Source of the DNA: RACS-047 sp031553855
GTDB lineage: Bacteria > Bacillota > Clostridia > Christensenellales > Pumilibacteraceae
Reading direction: 5' to 3'
DNA: 64,000 bases
Assembly: GCA_031553855.1 (NCBI GenBank)
Contig: JAVBKW010000001.1
Span: 1 to 64,000, forward strand
A program made the position numbers and the translations under genes. Each line of letters starts with the position of its first letter. Positions within the stretch are counted from its first letter, which is position 1. Positions 59,340 through 64,000 of this stretch are shown here, one piece after another. A model generated the notes under the pieces. That model was given only the letters and a program-made list of their open reading frames with translations. It searched no databases and was not told where the DNA came from.

Positions 59340-61052
59340 TTATTTTTGGTTATACCTGCCGGAGCTGTACAGAAGGTAGAAAATTACCGCGCTGAACGGA
59401 ACGCACAGCGAAAACAGGGCGGGAAGCATAAGCGTCGTTATATAGTCGGCGCTGAGCGAAAATGGCATACCTAAGTAGAGATTGAGGCAGTAGGTGATTA
59501 TCAGAAAACAGATGCAGACGAGCGTCCTGAAAATCAGGTTATTCTTAAAATCATATTCACAGCGTTTCTTTTTGCCGGGATTTTTGAAATTTACTACTGC
59601 GGCGACAACGGGGAAAGCCAAAGCAAGCAGCACCGCGCCGATATAAATAGCGAGATCGGACGACTTATATACTTTTAACCACACAAATGAGACAATAAAA
59701 GTTGCGACGATCATCGCAAGCATAATTGCAAATAATACGGCATACTGTGTGAGCATAATTTTATTTGAATAATAGTGGTATTTTTTTCTGAAAACAGCGT
59801 CCGCACGGTTGTCATGGATCCTTGTTTTCAGGTTTTCGCCGGTTGTTTGACGCGCGGTTTCCTGAATTTTATTCAGGTTTTGATTTAACGCCGTTTCGCG
59901 TGCGATTTCGGCCGCGCTTTTTACTTCTTCCTCGTAAACAACGTTTTTTTGCTGCGGCTGCTCATAGCCGGAATCGTTTAAAGAAAGGTCCTGGTTTACG
60001 AGCAGTCTGCCTAAAAGGCCTTTATATTCGCGTTCTAAAATACGCTGGTCGTCGTTTTTAGGAACAAAAAATGCGTTATTATTGTAGCCCATAAACTGGT
60101 TTTCAGTTTCTTTCGCCGTTTCTTCAGGCTCGGGCTTGACGTCTTGATTTTGACGCGCGGCAAAAGCTGCGTTTTCGGTTGCGGGCTCGTATGTATAATC
60201 GTTTGACTCAGGCAGGGGATCGCCTTCAGTCTTCTCGGATATTAAATCAGAATAGTCGTCTGTGAAATCCTTAAAATAATTGCCAGGATCCTGACGGTAC
60301 GGCCGTTCTTTTTCTTTAACGTAACGCTCGTTTAAAAGCTTGTCCGAATAACTTGTGTCGCTAGTTTCACTACTGAAAAGCTCGTTTATTATCTGAGACG
60401 TGTCCTTATAGTTTTCAAAAACCTGTGTGTCCTGCGCCGCTGCGGTTTCGGCTACGGGAATGTATTGCTCAAATTCAGCCGCGCTGTTATTTTGCGTATA
60501 AGCGTCATTACCGGAGTTGCCATCAGGAGCGTCATCATATTTAATAGGCTCTAAAAATGCGGGATCAGGGTAGGGAGCCGCAGTTTGGGCGGCATTTAAG
60601 ACGGCGTCGTCCTCTTCAAAATCCTCTTCGGACTTATCGAACAAAGCGTCGAAGTTTTCTTCAGAATCGATATCTTCTGCGCCGGTTTCAATCTCGGAAT
60701 AAACCGCAAGAGCATACTCTTTGTCGGAAATAAGCTTATCTATGACCGACCTTGAATACTCCCATTCGGATTGGCTCTTGATAAAAAGCTCTCTTCCCAT
60801 TTCGGTTAAAGTATAATATTTTCTTCTGCCGCCGCTGGTTTTTGCGCCCCAATAAGAGCGTATAAAATTTTGGACCTCAAGCCTTTTCAAACAGCTGTAA
60901 AGCGTAGGTTGTTTCAGTTTATACTGACCGTTACTTTTTTGTTCGATCTCCTTGATAATATCGTAACCGTATCTGTCGCCGTCAAACAAGGCTTTTAAGA
61001 TTATAGTATCGATATTACCTCTGATAAGATCGCTGTTTATTGTATTAATCAA
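59340..61052 (-). CDS. PadR-family regulator anchored by four membrane helices
   Basis: A 570-residue protein. Residues about 1-110 are a PadR winged helix (LIRGNIDTIILKALFDGDRYG, KLKQPTLYSCLKRLE, GRRKYYTLT). Residues about 115-420 are a long acidic, low-complexity and probably disordered linker rich in Asp, Glu, Ala, Tyr and Pro. Residues about 432-565 hold four membrane helices. This looks like a one-component membrane-bound transcription factor, unlike the usual 110-180-residue soluble PadR. The start is TTG with a weak GGACGG ribosome site. It diverges from the thioesterase gene. Confidence 0.82.
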   Translation of the reverse strand: MINTINSDLIRGNIDTIILKALFDGDRYGYDIIKEIEQKSNGQYKLKQPTLYSCLKRLEVQNFIRSYWGAKTSGGRRKYYTLTEMGRELFIKSQSEWEYSRSVIDKLISDKEYALAVYSEIETGAEDIDSEENFDALFDKSEEDFEEDDAVLNAAQTAAPYPDPAFLEPIKYDDAPDGNSGNDAYTQNNSAAEFEQYIPVAETAAAQDTQVFENYKDTSQIINELFSSETSDTSYSDKLLNERYVKEKERPYRQDPGNYFKDFTDDYSDLISEKTEGDPLPESNDYTYEPATENAAFAARQNQDVKPEPEETAKETENQFMGYNNNAFFVPKNDDQRILEREYKGLLGRLLVNQDLSLNDSGYEQPQQKNVVYEEEVKSAAEIARETALNQNLNKIQETARQTTGENLKTRIHDNRADAVFRKKYHYYSNKIMLTQYAVLFAIMLAMIVATFIVSFVWLKVYKSSDLAIYIGAVLLALAFPVVAAVVNFKNPGKKKRCEYDFKNNLIFRTLVCICFLIITYCLNLYLGMPFSLSADYITTLMLPALFSLCVPFSAVIFYLLYSSGRYNQK

Positions 61053-61075
61053 ATCACACCGTCCGCAATTTATAA

Positions 61076-61111
61076 TTATATATGATATTTATAGTACTTC
61101 TATATAATTTT
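61076..61111. promoter_or_regulatory. Inverted repeat upstream of the PadR gene
   Basis: AATTATATA and TATATAATT, 18 nt apart, lie 24-60 nt before the PadR start and include a minus-strand TATAAT. An autoregulatory site is plausible, but the sequence is simple A+T and may be chance. Confidence 0.35.
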
Positions 61112-61138
61112 AAAGGTTTTTATGGTTTTTGTCAATAG

Positions 61139-61161
61139 AATACTATTTGTGACATAGCACT
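61139..61161. repeat. Decayed copy of the 23-bp palindrome (copy 5)
   Basis: The right part TGACATAGCACT is the complement of the copy 3 left arm, AGTGCTATGTC plus the central A. The left part has diverged (AATACTATTTG). It lies between the divergent padR and thioesterase genes. Confidence 0.5.
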
Positions 61162-61266
61162 TTTTTTCCTAATATTGAAATAACTGTCAAAAGTATTGAA
61201 AATGCGGCATTTTGTCTTAAATTTTTCATAAAAAAGCTTTTATGATTATTCAGTAAAGAGAATGTG

Positions 61267-61295
61267 TTGCAAGAAATTTTACGATGTATTATAAT
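61267..61295 (+). promoter_or_regulatory. Promoter of the thioesterase gene
   Basis: TTGCAA (61267-61272), 17 nt, TATAAT (61290-61295). Confidence 0.7.
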
Positions 61296-61324
61296 ATAGG
61301 AAACGTTATTCATCGTTTCCTATA
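61295..61324. promoter_or_regulatory. Perfect operator palindrome at the thioesterase transcription start
   Basis: TATAGGAAACG and CGTTTCCTATA are perfect 11-bp complements around 8 nt, beginning at the last base of the -10 box. Placement and perfection argue for a repressor site. Confidence 0.6.
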
Positions 61325-61344
61325 GTTTAATAGCGAGGACAGTT

Positions 61345-62103
61345 ATGGCAGAGAAATATTTGACGAAAAAAAGAGAATTTTTAGTTTCCGTAGACGAGGT
61401 CGATTACAGAGAGATTTTAAAACCCGGATCGATATTGCAATACTTTCAGGATATCGCGACTGCACACGCGAAAGATATCGGAGTCGGATATGAGGAAATG
61501 ATCAAGCAGAACCTTTGCTGGGTGATAACGAAATTAAGCTACCGCATTATAAAAAATCCGCTCATCGACGATAAAATTTTTGTTATAACTTTTCCGAAAA
61601 AACCAAGAAGTATAGAAGCGGCGCGCGATTTTTATATAGAGAACGAGAAAGGAGAATTGCTTGTTAGGGGAAATACGCGATGGTGCGTTCTTGATTTTGT
61701 AAACAGGTCTATAAAACGCTGCGACGGTCTGTTTTTATTTGCGGATGAAGAATATAATCCGGATAACGCCGTAGCCGACGGCGGACTGAAAATCCCCGCT
61801 TTGATTGAGCTTAACGCGGAAATAGAAAAAGTTTACGATTATACCGTAAGGGTCTGCGATCTTGACCGGAACCTTCACATGAACAACGCCCGATACGGAG
61901 ATTGTGTTTTGAACGCATATTCTCCGGAGGAATTGGCGGGAACTATAATAAAGTCGTTTGATATAAACTTTATAAACGAAATGAAGATCGGCGAGGCATT
62001 CACTTTATACAGAGCCGTTAAAGATTCAGCCGATTATTATGAGGCGGTAAAAAACGACGGTAAAATCGTATTCAGGGCAAAAGTATGCAAGGCTCCGAGA
62101 TAA
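61345..62103 (+). CDS. Acyl-ACP thioesterase
   Basis: A 252-residue double hot-dog protein of the FatA/FatB-like bacterial group, which releases free fatty acids from acyl carrier protein. The first hot-dog contains LQYFQDIATAHA. The second begins with the family motif DLDRNLHMNNARYGD, which holds the catalytic Asp, Asn and His. Its promoter carries a strong palindrome, so expression is probably repressed under some lipid or envelope signal. It overlaps the next gene by 19 nt. Confidence 0.88.
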   Translation: MAEKYLTKKREFLVSVDEVDYREILKPGSILQYFQDIATAHAKDIGVGYEEMIKQNLCWVITKLSYRIIKNPLIDDKIFVITFPKKPRSIEAARDFYIENEKGELLVRGNTRWCVLDFVNRSIKRCDGLFLFADEEYNPDNAVADGGLKIPALIELNAEIEKVYDYTVRVCDLDRNLHMNNARYGDCVLNAYSPEELAGTIIKSFDINFINEMKIGEAFTLYRAVKDSADYYEAVKNDGKIVFRAKVCKAPR

Positions 62104-62777
62104 ATTTCAGCTATAAGCTTATAAGAAAAAGCAAAAAAAATTTGTCGATCCGAATTAGCGGCAAAGAGGTAATCGTATCCGCGCCGCTTTCGATGAATAG
62201 ACAAAAAATAGAAGAGATCTTGCTGAAGAAAAAAGACTGGATAGAAAAAAAGCTGTCGCAGAACAGCTCTGCTGAGCAAAAATTCTTGCCGCTTTTGAAT
62301 TGTAAAGAAATTCTTATCGGGAAAATAGTTTACCCCGTCGTATTTGTAAAAAATTCAAAATATCTTAAATTTGACGGACGCGCTCTCTTGATTCCGGACG
62401 TTATTATGAATAACGAGGAGAGCCTGAAGGCTTCGGTCAAAAAATGGTATAAGGCTTACGCAAAAATACGGTTATGCGAAATGCTTGAAAGAGTCGGCGA
62501 CCGTACAAAGTTAAAATATAATAAGTTTTCTCTGACCGATTCAAAAAACAAATGGGGCAGCTGCGACAGGAACGGTAACATAAAATTGAATTGGCGGCTT
62601 GCTATGCTAGAGGAAAAAACCGCCGAATATGTGGTAATTCACGAACTATGCCACACATACTACCTCGATCATTCAAAAAATTTTTGGAATCTTGTGTCTG
62701 TTTTTTGCCCGGATTATAAGCTTTTTCGTAAAACGCTAAAAATGGACGCCGCTTTATGTATGTATTTAAAAAAATAA
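62085..62777 (+). CDS. YgjP/DUF45-type zinc metallopeptidase
   Basis: A 230-residue protein of the YgjP-like M48/WLM-related group. The zinc motif is HELCH in VVIHELCHTYYLDHS, with a further His; the upstream LTDSKNKWGSCDRNGNIKLNWRL is the family's other conserved block. No membrane helix is present. It starts inside the thioesterase gene, so the two are translated together. The role of this family is not established. Confidence 0.88.
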   Translation: MQGSEINFSYKLIRKSKKNLSIRISGKEVIVSAPLSMNRQKIEEILLKKKDWIEKKLSQNSSAEQKFLPLLNCKEILIGKIVYPVVFVKNSKYLKFDGRALLIPDVIMNNEESLKASVKKWYKAYAKIRLCEMLERVGDRTKLKYNKFSLTDSKNKWGSCDRNGNIKLNWRLAMLEEKTAEYVVIHELCHTYYLDHSKNFWNLVSVFCPDYKLFRKTLKMDAALCMYLKK

Positions 62778-62803
62778 AGCCGTTTACATAAGGATAAGAA
62801 TAT

Positions 62804-63994
62804 TTGAAAGAATTTGCCGGAAAATTTAAGAAAATAATACTTGCTTTTACTCTTGCGCTAACGGCTTGTTTTATGTTTACCGGCTGCAGCGGGCCGGAGC
62901 CTGTTTATACAATTCAAAATTATAAAGCCCTTATATCGGATATCCCGCAGTATTATATTTTTAAGTATTGCGAGCCGCCGGCCATAGAGGGGTTTAACGC
63001 TTTAACGAACATTGACTTTGACTATGCGCGTCCGTTTGAGGGCGAGGGGACTTTCGTTTTATCTGATTCAAAAAAATTCGTATTGTTTAAAAACGGTATT
63101 GCAAAGCTTTCGCATGATTTGCCTGACGGCGGAATAAGGGACGGCAAGTATGTTTATTCTTCCGGCGCACTGAAAGGGCTGAAAGCTTTAGACGGGAAAA
63201 TCATTATCCCTGCAATTTATGACAGCGTTATGTTTGACGGAAATTCGGCTTTATGTGCTTTAAACGACGAAAGCTATATTTTTTACGGCGGCGTTTTGAC
63301 CGGCAAAATTAAAACGGATCCCGTCCTGCTGATTTGTGACAACGTTCTTAAAATTTCCGAAAGCTTTTTTGATTTTAAATTAGAGCCGCTTCTATTAAAC
63401 GGGCATACGGTTTTCGAGCTGTTTGACGATAATGCCTTTCTGATAATGGAAAATTATAAATTCGGTCTGATTGATATAAACGGCGCAATAATCGCTCCGC
63501 CGGAATATGATTCGGTTTTGTCTTACGTCAACGGATTTGCCACCTTAAAAAAGGGCGGCAAAACTTATGTTATAAAAGACGGAGGCGAAACGGTTATCGA
63601 TGCGTCCGAGCTTGAAATTGTGTCTTATGACGGAGATTTTGCGGTTGTAAAAAACGGCGACGTTTTCAGCGTTTTCGATTCATCCTTAGAAAATAAGCTT
63701 AGCGACGGTTTTTTCTCGATATATAAATCCCGTGTCTATTTCGGGGAATTTATTTACGACCCTTACGGCTTTTATCCTTTACATTCCTTAAAGCTTGGGG
63801 CGGGTTTTTTGAACGGATACAAAAATCTGAAATTCTTCGACGGCTTTTTTATAGCGCAAAGCTCTGAAAACGAGACTTATACAGTGTTCGATAAATCTTT
63901 AAATATTTTGATAGACGGCCTGACTTCAGCGGAATATTCCGAAAACATTCTTTGCATTTCTAAATCCGGCAAATATTACTTTTATACTAAGTAA
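62804..63994 (+). CDS. Lipoprotein with WG-type repeats
   Basis: A 396-residue predicted lipoprotein. A basic start and hydrophobic signal (about 8-25) end in a lipobox FTGC, making C28 the lipidated residue. The mature part contains WG/KWG-like beta repeats, such as YKFGLIDINGAIIAPPEYDSV and similar segments around residues 120 and 240, which usually form a repeat fold for protein or wall contacts. The start is TTG behind AAGGA. The stop is just before the window end, so the gene is complete. It may belong to the same transcript as the thioesterase. Confidence 0.75.
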   Translation: MKEFAGKFKKIILAFTLALTACFMFTGCSGPEPVYTIQNYKALISDIPQYYIFKYCEPPAIEGFNALTNIDFDYARPFEGEGTFVLSDSKKFVLFKNGIAKLSHDLPDGGIRDGKYVYSSGALKGLKALDGKIIIPAIYDSVMFDGNSALCALNDESYIFYGGVLTGKIKTDPVLLICDNVLKISESFFDFKLEPLLLNGHTVFELFDDNAFLIMENYKFGLIDINGAIIAPPEYDSVLSYVNGFATLKKGGKTYVIKDGGETVIDASELEIVSYDGDFAVVKNGDVFSVFDSSLENKLSDGFFSIYKSRVYFGEFIYDPYGFYPLHSLKLGAGFLNGYKNLKFFDGFFIAQSSENETYTVFDKSLNILIDGLTSAEYSENILCISKSGKYYFYTK

Positions 63995-64000
63995 ATCGTA

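Overview
The window reads as chromosomal DNA of an anaerobic, low-to-mid GC Bacillota, most likely an uncultured spore-forming member of the Clostridia. The evidence is the gene order rsgA-rpe-thiN-spoVM-rpmB(opposite strand)-asp23-yloV-recG, which matches the Bacillus/Clostridia arrangement, a 26-codon spoVM, a free-standing Spo0A-type DNA-binding protein, hydroxylamine reductase, corrinoid methyl-transfer genes, strong AGGAGG ribosome sites and TTGACA/TATAAT promoters. No rRNA or tRNA gene, CRISPR array, prophage or transposase was seen.

Layout. 1-380: hairpin-rich non-coding DNA, a terminator and a promoter with operator. 381-13555: a carbon-metabolism block, with a transaldolase-like protein, a DeoR regulator, a 2-oxo-acid dehydrogenase complex (E2, Lpd, fused E1 alpha-beta), lipoate ligase, an L-sorbose-1-phosphate-reductase-like dehydrogenase, a class II aldolase/short-chain dehydrogenase fusion and a PHP protein. 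13666-16883: a divergent TetR regulator and a MacB/FtsX-type ABC exporter. 16999-19946: a P-type cation ATPase behind a yybP-ykoY (manganese) riboswitch. 20176-23199: a flavin/Rieske oxidoreductase and hcp. 23400-28851: a corrinoid methyl-transfer module (UroD-type methyltransferase, DUF2284 protein, PocR-AraC regulator, corrinoid protein, RACo-like activator). 29228-30244: agmatine deiminase.

30401-37808 holds five tightly spaced genes that I could not match to a described system: a protein with a likely alpha/alpha-toroid, a KGGxGRS variant of the ParA/MinD ATPase, a large orphan protein, a tandem-duplicated SpeD-like protein whose first half has lost the pyruvoyl serine, and a protein with two C-terminal membrane helices. 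This is the best candidate for a new biological system.

37893-48204: htpG with a CIRCE-like operator, ogt, then the conserved rsgA-to-recG housekeeping block. 48232-53486: a histidine operon hisZGDBA-IE without hisC, hisH and hisF. 53496-58102: ComEC with a decayed nuclease-like domain, the Spo0A_C-like protein and a methionine synthase without a cobalamin module. 58293-63994: a DUF1295 membrane protein, a membrane-anchored PadR regulator, acyl-ACP thioesterase, a YgjP-type metallopeptidase and a WG-repeat lipoprotein.

Two repeat families recur between genes. One is a 23-bp palindrome (arms AGTACTATGTC and GACATAACACT) found four times between genes, once as a decayed copy and once inside a gene. 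The other is a roughly 125-bp fold-back element whose terminal arms change in a compensatory way and which in two copies carries the ribosome site of the next gene. Function calls are from reading the translated sequences and motifs; no database search was run.
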